Shown one piece after another: positions 13,344 through 21,183 of a DNA stretch of 64,000 nt. Source of the DNA: Micromonospora rhizosphaerae. GTDB taxonomy: Bacteria; Actinomycetota; Actinomycetes; Mycobacteriales; Micromonosporaceae. The stretch spans positions 1,178,001 to 1,242,000 of the forward strand of contig NZ_FMHV01000002.1 of NCBI RefSeq assembly GCF_900091465.1. The letters are read 5' to 3'. Position 1 is the stretch's first letter; each line of letters opens with the position of its first letter. The notes below the pieces were generated by a model, which saw only the letters and a list, made by a program, of their open reading frames with translations, did not search any database and was not told where the DNA came from. Made by a program: the position numbers and the translations under genes.

Positions 13344-14690
13344 GTGACCGATAACTTTTCCGCCGGATCCGGCCGCTACCCGGCCGACGCGCCGGCCTCC
13401 GAGGCCCTGTTCGACCGCGCCAAGGCCCTCGTGCCCGGCGGGGTGAACTCCCCCGTGCGCGCGTTCCGCGCCGTGGGCGGCACCCCCCGCTTCATGGTCC
13501 GGGGGGAGGGTCCGTGGCTCTTCGACGCCGACGGCCGGCGCTACGTCGACCTGCTCTGCTCCTGGGGCCCGCTGATCCTCGGCCACGCCCACCCCGCGGT
13601 GGTCGAGGCGGTGCAGTCCGCCGCCGCGCACGGCACCAGCTTCGGTACCCCGACCCCCGGTGAGGTCGAGCTGGCCGCCGAGATCGTCGACCGCACTCCG
13701 GTCGAGCAGGTCCGGCTGGTCAACTCCGGCACCGAGGCGACCATGTCAGCCATCCGGCTGGCCCGGGGCTACACCGGTCGCGCCAAGATCATCAAGTTCT
13801 CCGGCTGCTACCACGGCCACTCCGACGGCCTGCTCGCCGCGGCGGGCTCCGGCGTCGCCACCTTCGGCCTGCCCGATTCCCCCGGGGTGACCGGCGCGGC
13901 GGCGAGCGACACCATCGTGCTGCCGTACAACGACGTCCGGGCCGTCGAGGAGGCCTTCGCGGCCGAGGGTCGGCACATCGCCGCGGTGATCACCGAGGCG
14001 GCCGCCGGCAACATGGGCGTGGTCGCCCCGCGCGACGGCTTCAACCAGCAGCTCGCCCGGATCGCGCACGCGCACGGCGCGCTGCTGATCGTCGACGAGG
14101 TGATGACCGGGTTCCGGGTCTCCCGCGCCGGCTGGCACGGCCTCGACGCCTGCGACGCCGACCTGTGGACGTACGGGAAGGTCATGGGCGGTGGCCTGCC
14201 CGCCGCCGCCTTCGGCGGGCGCGCGGAGATCATGGCGAAGCTCGCCCCGGCCGGCCCGGTCTACCAGGCCGGCACCCTCTCCGGTAATCCGCTGGCCTGC
14301 GCCGCCGGCCTGGCCACGCTGCGGCTCGCCGACGACGCGCTCTACCGCAAGCTCGACGAGACGGCCGCCGTCGTGGGCAAGCTCGCCGCCGACGCGTTGG
14401 CGGCCGCGGGCGTCCCGCACCTGCTGTCGTACGCGGGCAACATGTTCTCGATCTTCTTCACCGACGCCGACGTGCTCGACTACGACAGCGCGCGCACCCA
14501 GCAGGTGCCCGCGTTCAAGGCGTTCTTCCACGCGATGCTCGCCGCCGGCGTCTACCTGCCGCCGAGCGCGTTCGAGGCGTGGTTCGTGTCGGCGGCGCTG
14601 GACGACGCCGCCCTGGAGCAGATCGCCGCCGCCCTGCCGGGCGCGGCGACGGCGGCGGCAGCGGCGGGTCACGGGGGGCAGGGATCGTGA
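13344..14690 (+). CDS. hemL: Glutamate-1-semialdehyde 2,1-aminomutase
   Basis: A 448-residue PLP enzyme converting glutamate-1-semialdehyde into 5-aminolevulinate, the entry to haem and corrin synthesis. Diagnostic segments are [59 protein letters not shown] and [17 protein letters not shown] with the PLP lysine at 279. Length is normal for the family. It starts at GTG 13344 and its stop overlaps the next gene (GTGA), heading a six-gene block that ends in cytochrome c assembly. The same order hemL-phosphatase-resA-ccdA-resB-ccsB is known in Mycobacterium tuberculosis (Rv0524-Rv0529). Confidence 0.97.
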   Translation: MTDNFSAGSGRYPADAPASEALFDRAKALVPGGVNSPVRAFRAVGGTPRFMVRGEGPWLFDADGRRYVDLLCSWGPLILGHAHPAVVEAVQSAAAHGTSFGTPTPGEVELAAEIVDRTPVEQVRLVNSGTEATMSAIRLARGYTGRAKIIKFSGCYHGHSDGLLAAAGSGVATFGLPDSPGVTGAAASDTIVLPYNDVRAVEEAFAAEGRHIAAVITEAAAGNMGVVAPRDGFNQQLARIAHAHGALLIVDEVMTGFRVSRAGWHGLDACDADLWTYGKVMGGGLPAAAFGGRAEIMAKLAPAGPVYQAGTLSGNPLACAAGLATLRLADDALYRKLDETAAVVGKLAADALAAAGVPHLLSYAGNMFSIFFTDADVLDYDSARTQQVPAFKAFFHAMLAAGVYLPPSAFEAWFVSAALDDAALEQIAAALPGAATAAAAAGHGGQGS

Positions 14691-15334
14691 GCGAGACGGT
14701 CGTGCACGTGCTGCGGCACGGTGAGGTGTACAACCCGGACAAGATCCTCTACGGCCGGCTGCCCGGCTTCCGCCTCTCCGAGCTGGGCGTGCAGATGGCC
14801 AAGGCGGCCGCGCAGGCGCTCGCCGAGCGGAACGTCGTGCACGTGGTGGCCAGCCCGCTGGAGCGTGCCCAGCAGACCGGCGAGCCGATCGCCGCGCAGT
14901 TCGGCCTGCCGGTCGGGGTGGACGAGCGGCTGATCGAGAGCGCCAACTGGTTCGAGGGCAAGCGGGTCTCCCCGGGCGACGGCTCGTTCCGCGACCCGCG
15001 CAACTGGTGGGTGCTCCGCGACCCGGTGACCCCGTCCTGGGGCGAGGCGTACCGGGCGATCGCGGAGCGGATGTTCGCCGCCCTGCACGCCGCCCGGGTC
15101 GCCGCCGAGGGACGGGAGGCCGTGCTGGTCTCCCATCAGCTCCCGATCTGGACCCTGCGGCGGTACGTCGAGCGCAAGCGGCTCTGGCACGACCCGCGCA
15201 AGCGGCAGTGCGGGCTGGCCAGCCTCACCTCGTTCCACTTCGATGGGGCCAAGGTCGTCGGCATCGGGTACAGCGAGCCGGCCGCGCACCTCGTCGCGAT
15301 CTCGCCGACCGCCCGGACGGCCAAGGGGGCCTGA
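14687..15334 (+). CDS. Histidine phosphatase (phosphoglycerate mutase-like) of the hemL-ccs block
   Basis: A 215-residue branch of the histidine phosphatase superfamily. [10 protein letters not shown] supplies the nucleophile His, [17 protein letters not shown] the second arginine block, and [14 protein letters not shown] the second catalytic His. The true substrate is unknown; its fixed place between hemL and resA suggests a role near haem supply or cytochrome maturation. The start is GTG 14687, overlapping the hemL stop by four bases. The stop TGATG overlaps resA by one base, so expression is coupled to both neighbours. A plain phosphoglycerate mutase role is unlikely from context. Confidence 0.88.
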   Translation: MSETVVHVLRHGEVYNPDKILYGRLPGFRLSELGVQMAKAAAQALAERNVVHVVASPLERAQQTGEPIAAQFGLPVGVDERLIESANWFEGKRVSPGDGSFRDPRNWWVLRDPVTPSWGEAYRAIAERMFAALHAARVAAEGREAVLVSHQLPIWTLRRYVERKRLWHDPRKRQCGLASLTSFHFDGAKVVGIGYSEPAAHLVAISPTARTAKGA

Positions 15335-15906
15335 TGCCGTCCCGGAGGCCGATCGCCGCGCTGCTCGCCGCCGTCACCGCCGTGACCGCGCTGGTCGGCT
15401 GCTCCTCCGGGAGCGAGGAGAGCCGGTGCGCCAACAACGGCGGCATCATCGAGTGCGCCCCGGACCAGCGCTCGGCGGCTCCGAAGATCGCCGGTGAGCT
15501 GCTCACCGGCGGCAACTACGACGTCTCGCAGGCCCGCGGCCAGGTGGTCGTGCTCAACTTCTGGGGCTCCTGGTGCGCGCCCTGCCGGGCCGAGGCGGAC
15601 GACCTGGAGGCGACCTACCAGGCCACCAAGGGCTCAGGGGTGACCTTCCTCGGCGTCAACGTCCAGGACAGCAAGGACAAGGCGGTCGCGTTCGAGGAGG
15701 GCCGGGTCACCTACCCGAGCCTCTTCGACCCGGCGAGCCGGCTGGCGCTGGCCCTGGACATCCCGCCGAACACGATCCCGGCCACCGTCGTGCTGGACCG
15801 GGACGGCCGGATCGCCACGGTTGTCCGGGCCGCGGTGAAGCAGGACGGCCTGCAGCCGATCGTCGAGCGGATCGCCGCGGAGCAGCCGGCGTCCGGGTCC
15901 CGCTGA
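15334..15906 (+). CDS. resA: TlpA/ResA-like thiol-disulfide oxidoreductase lipoprotein
   Basis: A 190-residue extracytoplasmic thioredoxin-fold protein. A lipoprotein signal ends in the lipobox LVGC with the lipidated cysteine at 23. The active site is WGSWCAPCRAEADDL with Cys81 and Cys84, and the cis-proline loop is NTIPATVVLDRDGRIA. It should reduce the CXXCH cysteines of apocytochrome c before haem attachment, using electrons passed by CcdA. ATG 15334 is shared with the previous stop (TGATG), and its own stop overlaps ccdA the same way. Confidence 0.92.
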   Translation: MPSRRPIAALLAAVTAVTALVGCSSGSEESRCANNGGIIECAPDQRSAAPKIAGELLTGGNYDVSQARGQVVVLNFWGSWCAPCRAEADDLEATYQATKGSGVTFLGVNVQDSKDKAVAFEEGRVTYPSLFDPASRLALALDIPPNTIPATVVLDRDGRIATVVRAAVKQDGLQPIVERIAAEQPASGSR

Positions 15907-16793
15907 TGGGCGAGACGTTCCGCCAGGTCGCCGAGTCCGGGCCGCTGCTGCTGGCCATCGGCGCGGCGGCGCTCGCCGGCCTGGTCAGCTTCCTCTCCCC
16001 GTGCGTGCTGCCGCTGATGCCGGGCTACCTGTCGTACGTGACCGGCCTGGCCGGGGCCGACCTGGAGGGGCGCGCGCGGACCGAGGCGCGCCCGGCCGGC
16101 GACGGCGCGGGCGGGGCCGGAAGCGACCGCACGGCCGGCGGCGCGGCCGAGGCGCCGACCGGCGGTGGGGTGACCGTCGCGACGGGCGTCGTCGTCAGCC
16201 GGCCGACGGCCGCGGTCAAGGGGCGGGTGCTGGCCGGGACGCTGCTCTTCATCGCCGGCTTCACCCTGGTCTTCACCTCCACCGCGATCCTCTTCGCGGG
16301 GTTCGGCCGGATCTTCTTCGAGCACGAGCGGACGCTGGAGATCGTCATCGGCGCGCTGGTCGTGGTGCTCGGGCTGGGCTACCTCGGCGTGGTCCCCGGG
16401 ATGCAGCGCGAACTCCGGATCCACCGGCTGCCCGCCGCCGGGCTGCTCGGCGCGCCGGTCCTCGGCGCGGTCTTCGCGCTCAGCTGGCTGCCGTGCACCG
16501 GCCCGACGCTCGGCGCGGTGCTCGGCATGGCCGCGGCCGGCGGTCGGACCGACCGGGCGGTGGTGCTGGCCGTGGCGTACTGCCTCGGGCTGGGGGTACC
16601 GTTCGTCGTCTTCGGGCTGGGCTTCCACCGCCTGCTCGGGGTCTTCCGCGCCGTCCGGCGCAACAGCCGCTGGGTAACCCGGATCGGCGGCGCCCTGCTC
16701 ATCATGATCGGCCTGGCGCTGGTCACCGGCGGGTGGCAGAACTTCGTGATCTGGCTGCAGACGACCGTGGGCGTGGGCGAGGTGAGCATCTGA
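15906..16793 (+). CDS. ccdA: Cytochrome c biogenesis membrane protein CcdA
   Basis: A 295-residue CcdA/DsbD-type membrane protein that moves electrons across the membrane to ResA. Two conserved cysteine motifs are present: LVSFLSPCVLPLMPGYLSYV in the first half and LSWLPCTGPTLG in the second. Six membrane segments are expected. Unusually, about 60 residues rich in Gly, Ala and charged side chains (about 53-110) are inserted between the first two membrane segments. The start ATG 15906 overlaps the resA stop; the end overlaps resB (TGATG at 16793). Confidence 0.93.
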   Translation: MGETFRQVAESGPLLLAIGAAALAGLVSFLSPCVLPLMPGYLSYVTGLAGADLEGRARTEARPAGDGAGGAGSDRTAGGAAEAPTGGGVTVATGVVVSRPTAAVKGRVLAGTLLFIAGFTLVFTSTAILFAGFGRIFFEHERTLEIVIGALVVVLGLGYLGVVPGMQRELRIHRLPAAGLLGAPVLGAVFALSWLPCTGPTLGAVLGMAAAGGRTDRAVVLAVAYCLGLGVPFVVFGLGFHRLLGVFRAVRRNSRWVTRIGGALLIMIGLALVTGGWQNFVIWLQTTVGVGEVSI

Positions 16794-18418
16794 TGACGAC
16801 CGTGGACGACCGGCCGGCCGCTCCGCCCGCCGGGGCGCCCCGGCGCCGGGTCAACCCGGTGCTGGCCCTGCTGCGCAACTCGTGGCGCCAGCTCACCAGC
16901 ATGCGTACCGCGCTGATCCTGCTCTTCCTGCTCGCGGTCGGCGCCATCCCCGGCTCCGTGCTGCCGCAGCGCGGCGTCAACCCGGAGAAGGTCAACCAGT
17001 ACTTCGTCGACCATCCCGACCTGGCCCCGCGGCTGGATCGGATCGGGATGTTCGAGGTCTTCGGTTCGGTCTGGTTCTCCGCGATCTACCTGCTGCTCTT
17101 CACCTCGCTGGTCGGCTGCATCCTGCCCCGGATGCGCGACCACCTCCGGACGCTGCGCTCCCGCCCGCCGGCCGCGCCCAGGCGGCTGGACCGGCTGCCA
17201 CAGCACGCGGTGCTGGAGGCCCCCGCCGCCGCCGACCCGGCGGCGATCGCCGCGGTGCTGCGCCGCCGCCGCTGGCGGGTCGAGGTACGCGGCAACGAGG
17301 TCTCCGCCGAGAAGGGCTACCTCAAGGAGACCGGCAACCTGCTCTTCCACACCTCGCTGGTCGCCGTCCTGCTCGGGGTCGCGCTCGGCTCCTGGTACGG
17401 CTGGCACGGCAACCGGCTGCTGGTGGCGGGCGAGGAGAACGCCTTCTGCAACACCCGTCAGCAGTACAGCGAGGCCGCGCTCGGCCCGCGCGTCGACAGC
17501 GCCGACCTGCCGCCGTTCTGCCTCACCCTGGACGACTTCGACGCCCGGTTCCTCCCGTCCGGGCAGCCGGCCAGCTTCTGGGCCACGGTGACGGTGGACG
17601 AGCCGGACGGGTCGAAGCGGACCGCCGGCTTCTCGGTCAACTCTCCGCTGCGGCTCGGCTCCGCCAACGTCTACCTGCTCGGCCACGGGTACGCCCCGAT
17701 CCTGAAGTACACCGACCGGTACGGCCGCACCCAGACCAGCACGGTGCCGTTCCTGACCACCGGCGACACGAACCTCACCAGCGAGGGCGTGGCCGCCTTC
17801 CCGGACGCCAACGTCGACCCGAAGACCGGCAAGCGCGAGTCCGACCAGCAGGTGGCCTTCGACGGGCTCTACCTGCCGACCGCGCCGGACACCCCGCCCT
17901 TCGTGTCGTCCAGGTTCCCCACCGAGCGGAACCCGGCGGTGGTGCTGGTGGCGTACCGGGGCAACCTGGGGATGGATGCCGGCATCCCCGGCTCGGTCTA
18001 CAAGCTGGACCAGCGCCAGGTGGCCAACGGCAAGCTCAAGCAGGTCGGCGACAAGAAGCTCGGGGTCGGCGAGAAATGGACACTGGACGACGGCAGCACC
18101 CTGGAGTTCCTCGGCACGAAGCCGTACGTCACGCTCTCGGTCCGGTACGCCCCCGGGCAGACGCTGATGCTCGGCGCCTGCGTGGTGCTGCTGGCCGGAC
18201 TGATGGGCTCGCTCTTCGTCCGGCGGCGACGGGTCTGGTTCCGGGTGACCGCCCCGGACCCGGACGGCGGATCTCCGACGAGCGGTAGTAGCTTGGTGGA
18301 GGCCGGTGGGCTGCCGCGCACCGAGCATCCAGGGTTCGCCGACGAGTTCGCGCAGCTCGTCGCCGCGGTGAGCGACGACGGGCGGGCCGACAGGCCGGCG
18401 CGAGAAGGAGTCGAGTGA
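16793..18418 (+). CDS. resB: System II cytochrome c biogenesis protein ResB/Ccs1
   Basis: A 541-residue ResB family protein. Membrane segments appear at TALILLFLLAVGAIPGSVLPQ, SAIYLLLFTSLVGCILPRM, LLFHTSLVAVLLGVALGSWYG and near the C-terminus LMLGACVVLLAGLMGSLFV, with a large extracytoplasmic domain between the third and fourth. SVLPQRGVNPEKVNQYFVDH and KGYLKETGNLLFHTSL are family hallmarks. With CcsB it forms the haem-delivering cytochrome c synthetase. The start ATG 16793 overlaps ccdA by one base, and the stop overlaps the CcsB start. Confidence 0.94.
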   Translation: MTTVDDRPAAPPAGAPRRRVNPVLALLRNSWRQLTSMRTALILLFLLAVGAIPGSVLPQRGVNPEKVNQYFVDHPDLAPRLDRIGMFEVFGSVWFSAIYLLLFTSLVGCILPRMRDHLRTLRSRPPAAPRRLDRLPQHAVLEAPAAADPAAIAAVLRRRRWRVEVRGNEVSAEKGYLKETGNLLFHTSLVAVLLGVALGSWYGWHGNRLLVAGEENAFCNTRQQYSEAALGPRVDSADLPPFCLTLDDFDARFLPSGQPASFWATVTVDEPDGSKRTAGFSVNSPLRLGSANVYLLGHGYAPILKYTDRYGRTQTSTVPFLTTGDTNLTSEGVAAFPDANVDPKTGKRESDQQVAFDGLYLPTAPDTPPFVSSRFPTERNPAVVLVAYRGNLGMDAGIPGSVYKLDQRQVANGKLKQVGDKKLGVGEKWTLDDGSTLEFLGTKPYVTLSVRYAPGQTLMLGACVVLLAGLMGSLFVRRRRVWFRVTAPDPDGGSPTSGSSLVEAGGLPRTEHPGFADEFAQLVAAVSDDGRADRPAREGVE

Positions 18419-19401
18419 TGTCCGCACTCTCCGACCAGCTGGTCACGTTCGCGATCCTGGCGTACCTGGTCGCGATGATCGGCCACGCCGTCGAGTACGC
18501 GCTGGGCAACGCCCGCGCGGTGTCCGCGCAGGCGGCACCGGCCCGGGAACTGGTCGGCGCGGGGGTCGGCGCCGCCGGTGGGACGATCGACGCCCCCGCC
18601 ACGCCGGCCACCGGCGCGGCCCGGCGGAGCCGGTCGGCGGAGCGCGCCCGGCTGGCCGGGGCGATCGCCGCCTGGGTCACCGTGCTGGCCGCCGCGCTGC
18701 ACCTCGGCGCGCTGGTCACCCGAGGCGGCGCCGCCGAGCGGATGCCCTGGGGCAACATGTACGAGTTCGTGCTGACGGTCACCTTCATCGGGACCGCGGC
18801 CTGGCTGGCGGTGCTCTGGCAGCGCCCCTCGCTGCGCCGGCTCGGGCTCTTCCTGACCCTGGTGATGGTGCTGCTGCTGGCCTTCGCCGAGCTGAAGCTC
18901 TACGTGCAGGTGACGCCGCTGATGCCGGCGCTGCAGTCGTACTGGTTCGTCATCCACGTGTCGACGATCGTCTTCGCCTCGGGCATCTTCCTGCTGGGCG
19001 TGGTGCCGGCGGTGGCGTACCTGATGCGGGCCGGCTGGGAGCAGGGCCGGCGCAGCTTCCCGTACACGCTGGCCCGCCGGCTGCCGGCGGCGGCCGGCCT
19101 GGAGCGGCTGACCTTCGCGCTGCACGCCTTCGCCTTCCCGATCTTCACGTTCGCGGTGATCGCCGGGGCGATCTGGGCCGAGGCGGCCTGGGGCCGGGCC
19201 TGGGGCTGGGACCCGAAGGAGACGTGGGCGTTCATCTCCTGGGTGGTGTACGCGGGCTACCTGCACGCCCGGGCCACCCCGAGCGTCAAGCGCAACGTGG
19301 CCACCTGGATCTCCGTGCTCGGCTTCCTCACCATGCTGATGAACCTGTTCGGGGTGAACTTCTTCTTCACCGGCCTGCACTCGTACGCCGGCATCAGCTG
19401 A
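18418..19401 (+). CDS. ccsB: System II cytochrome c synthetase subunit CcsB/ResC
   Basis: A 327-residue polytopic protein with the tryptophan-rich WWD-type haem-handling segment AIWAEAAWGRAWGWDPKETW followed by FISWVVYAGYLHAR. Histidines on either side (FVIHVSTIVFASG and ALHAFAFPIF) fit haem ligation. A roughly 45-residue polar insertion follows the first membrane segment, common in actinobacterial CcsB. GAAGGAG at 18404-18410 sits seven bases before ATG 18418, which favours this start over GTG 18415. The gene ends in a strong hairpin at 19403-19460. Confidence 0.95.
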   Translation: MSALSDQLVTFAILAYLVAMIGHAVEYALGNARAVSAQAAPARELVGAGVGAAGGTIDAPATPATGAARRSRSAERARLAGAIAAWVTVLAAALHLGALVTRGGAAERMPWGNMYEFVLTVTFIGTAAWLAVLWQRPSLRRLGLFLTLVMVLLLAFAELKLYVQVTPLMPALQSYWFVIHVSTIVFASGIFLLGVVPAVAYLMRAGWEQGRRSFPYTLARRLPAAAGLERLTFALHAFAFPIFTFAVIAGAIWAEAAWGRAWGWDPKETWAFISWVVYAGYLHARATPSVKRNVATWISVLGFLTMLMNLFGVNFFFTGLHSYAGIS

Positions 19402-19402
19402 C

Positions 19403-19460
19403 CCCTGAAGCACCGACCGCCGGAAGCCCGGAGGCTTCCGGCGGTCGCGTCGTTTCAGGG
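19403..19460. terminator. Strong bidirectional hairpin terminator after ccsB
   Basis: A perfect 15-base stem (19414-19428 with 19433-19447) closes on a CGGA tetraloop. Outer arms CCCTGAA (19403-19409) and TTCAGGG (19454-19460) extend it. It fills the gap between the convergent ccsB and secreted-protein genes and can serve both strands. Confidence 0.85.
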
Positions 19461-20816
19461 TCAGCCGACGGTCACCGGGGCAATGTCGTTCGCCGGGTTG
19501 TCGTCGGTGCGCGGGTAGGGGCTCTGAAGGCGGACCTCGCCGGGTGCACCGGTCGGTCCGTCGATCCGCAGGTCGAAGGCGACCAGGAAGGTCTCGCCGG
19601 CCGCGAAGACCCCACCCGGCTTCGGGCAGTACCAGGTCGTCGAGACCTCGTCGCTCTCCTCGTCGCCCCACAGCCAGCAACCGGCCGGACTGCCGGTGAC
19701 CGTGGTCCCAGCGGGCGGGGTGAAGACGAAGCGGGCGGCGTTGTCGCCGGAGATGGTGCCGTCCGGCACTCCCGGACCGTCGTTGCGCAGGCCGACCTGG
19801 ACCCGGACGGTGTCGCCGACCGCACCCGTGGCGGACGCGCCGAGGGCCACGACGTCGAAGGCGCCGTGGATGTCGCGCAGGTAGTACTGGCCGGACGCGT
19901 ACTGGTGGTCGGGGCCGATCACGTCCACCGGCTCGGCGGCCTGGCGCAGTCGCAGCGACTGGTCGGCGTCGCGCCGGCTGAACGTCACGCCCTCGGGGAG
20001 CGGCCCGGCGCTGTCGGCGGGCGCCACGCTCTGCACGATCCGCTTGTCGCCGACCGCCGCCGGGCCGACGGTCGTGGCGAACCCGCCCGGCACCTCGTAG
20101 CGGGCGCCCGGCGCGAGCAAGCCGCCGACCTTGCAGACCACGATCGTGCTGAGCTGATCTCTGGCACCGTACTGGCAGTTGCGGTAGGCGGCGGGCTCCA
20201 GGCCGACCGGGAAGCGGAAGGTGATCCGCAGGTCGTCGACCGGCTGGTCGCCGGCGCTGAGCACCGCCACCGGCATGGCCAGCCGGTCGCCGGTGTCGGC
20301 ACCGTCGATGTACTCGTCGACCAGGTCGATGGCGTCCGGCCCGGCGTGCACCGTCACGGTGGCCTGCTGCGCCCAGGCGTCGAGGCCGTCGGCCAGCGGG
20401 GTGTAGCCGATAGTGCCGCTGGCGCCGTCAGCCGCGCCGGGCAGCGCGCGGAGGACGATCGGCACGTTCCCGTTGATGCCCCATTCGTCCTGTGTGGCGT
20501 CCGGCGGCATCGGGCAGGTGACGGTGCTCGCGCCGGTGACGCACCAGTCCGGGAAGGTCGCGGTGGCGACGCCGGCGAGGCCGGCCACGTCGAAGGTCGC
20601 CCGCGGACTGACCGCGTCGGCGCTGCTGCTGAGGTTGAACAGGGCGGTGCGGCCGGGTGCTCCCGACGCGCCGATGGTGGTGTCGCCGAGCCAGCCGCTG
20701 ACCCAGCCGGGGCCGGTGTCGGCCGAGGCGGGGGCGGGCAGGGCGGCGACCGTGGTGAGCGCGGCCAGCGTGGCCGCACCGAGCCGGGTCGCGCGAGGGA
20801 CGCGCAACGGTCTCAT
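19461..20816 (-). CDS. Secreted protein of unknown function with repeated Ig-like (DUF11-type) domains
   Basis: A 451-residue exported protein with a Sec signal (TRLGAATLAALTTVAALPAPASA, cleavage after ASA, about 32). The mature part is beta-rich, with phrases such as VRVQVGLRNDGPGVPDG and DDNPANDIAPVTVG typical of CARDB/DUF11 Ig-like domains that elaborate bacterial surface proteins. There is no LPXTG, membrane anchor or catalytic motif, so it is probably released. It shares this domain style with the LPXTG protein at 61855-63072. AAGGAG stands before ATG 20816, and a 17-base palindrome lies at 20841-20857. Function is not recognised. Confidence 0.8.
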   Translation of the reverse strand: MRPLRVPRATRLGAATLAALTTVAALPAPASADTGPGWVSGWLGDTTIGASGAPGRTALFNLSSSADAVSPRATFDVAGLAGVATATFPDWCVTGASTVTCPMPPDATQDEWGINGNVPIVLRALPGAADGASGTIGYTPLADGLDAWAQQATVTVHAGPDAIDLVDEYIDGADTGDRLAMPVAVLSAGDQPVDDLRITFRFPVGLEPAAYRNCQYGARDQLSTIVVCKVGGLLAPGARYEVPGGFATTVGPAAVGDKRIVQSVAPADSAGPLPEGVTFSRRDADQSLRLRQAAEPVDVIGPDHQYASGQYYLRDIHGAFDVVALGASATGAVGDTVRVQVGLRNDGPGVPDGTISGDNAARFVFTPPAGTTVTGSPAGCWLWGDEESDEVSTTWYCPKPGGVFAAGETFLVAFDLRIDGPTGAPGEVRLQSPYPRTDDNPANDIAPVTVG

Positions 20817-20840
20817 CGAACTCCTTGGGGAACGGGGGGA

Positions 20841-20857
20841 CCGACCGGTTCGGTCGG
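20841..20857. promoter_or_regulatory. 17-base perfect palindrome upstream of the secreted-protein gene
   Basis: CCGACCG-GTT-CGGTCGG has 7-base arms and a 3-base centre. It lies 24 bases upstream of the reverse-strand start at 20816 and just after the stop of the small gene at 20868, so it could be an operator or a weak terminator. The sequence does not decide between them. Confidence 0.4.
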
Positions 20858-20867
20858 CGCGCCGATC

Positions 20868-21095
20868 CTAAGGGGAGGTGCTGACGCGGGTGGTCCCCCT
20901 TCGCGGTGGTCGCCGGCTCAGGATGCCGTCGACGCGCAGGGTGATCTGATACGCCACCTCGGGCAGGTCGGCCAGGTCGAGTCGGTCGGCTCGCATGGCC
21001 AACTGGGCGTGCAGCTCCTTTGCGACCGCGTCCCGGATCTCCGCTTGGAGCGGGGAGAGCCCGTCGGGGTCGCCCACCACGTACGCGTCACTCAT
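20868..21095 (-). CDS. Small hypothetical protein (75 aa)
   Basis: A short acidic-to-neutral helical protein starting at ATG 21095. Its phrase LSPLQAEIRDAVAKELHAQLAMRADRL suggests one long amphipathic helix, followed by a basic tail RRPPRRG. No known domain is recognised. It is divergent from the AAA ATPase at 21184, 88 bases away, and upstream of the secreted-protein gene on the same strand. Codon bias looks genuine. Whether it works with either neighbour is unknown. Confidence 0.55.
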   Translation of the reverse strand: MSDAYVVGDPDGLSPLQAEIRDAVAKELHAQLAMRADRLDLADLPEVAYQITLRVDGILSRRPPRRGTTRVSTSP

Positions 21096-21146
21096 CCCCG
21101 TATCGTCTCGGCACGAGCCGTTCGTGTCGTGCTCCGCACTGCAAAA

Positions 21147-21181
21147 CGTAGGACTACACTTCTAATAACTGTGGTTCTACG
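21147..21181. promoter_or_regulatory. Imperfect inverted repeat (operator candidate) immediately upstream of the AAA ATPase
   Basis: CGTAGGACTACA (21147-21158) and TGTGGTTCTACG (21170-21181) match as inverted arms at 10 of 12 positions around an AT-rich 11-base centre (CTTCTAATAAC) that could hold a -10 box. The right arm ends two bases before ATG 21184. The region is far more AT-rich than its surroundings. It looks like an operator over the promoter; the regulator is unknown and might be the gene product itself. Confidence 0.6.
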
Positions 21182-21183
21182 AA

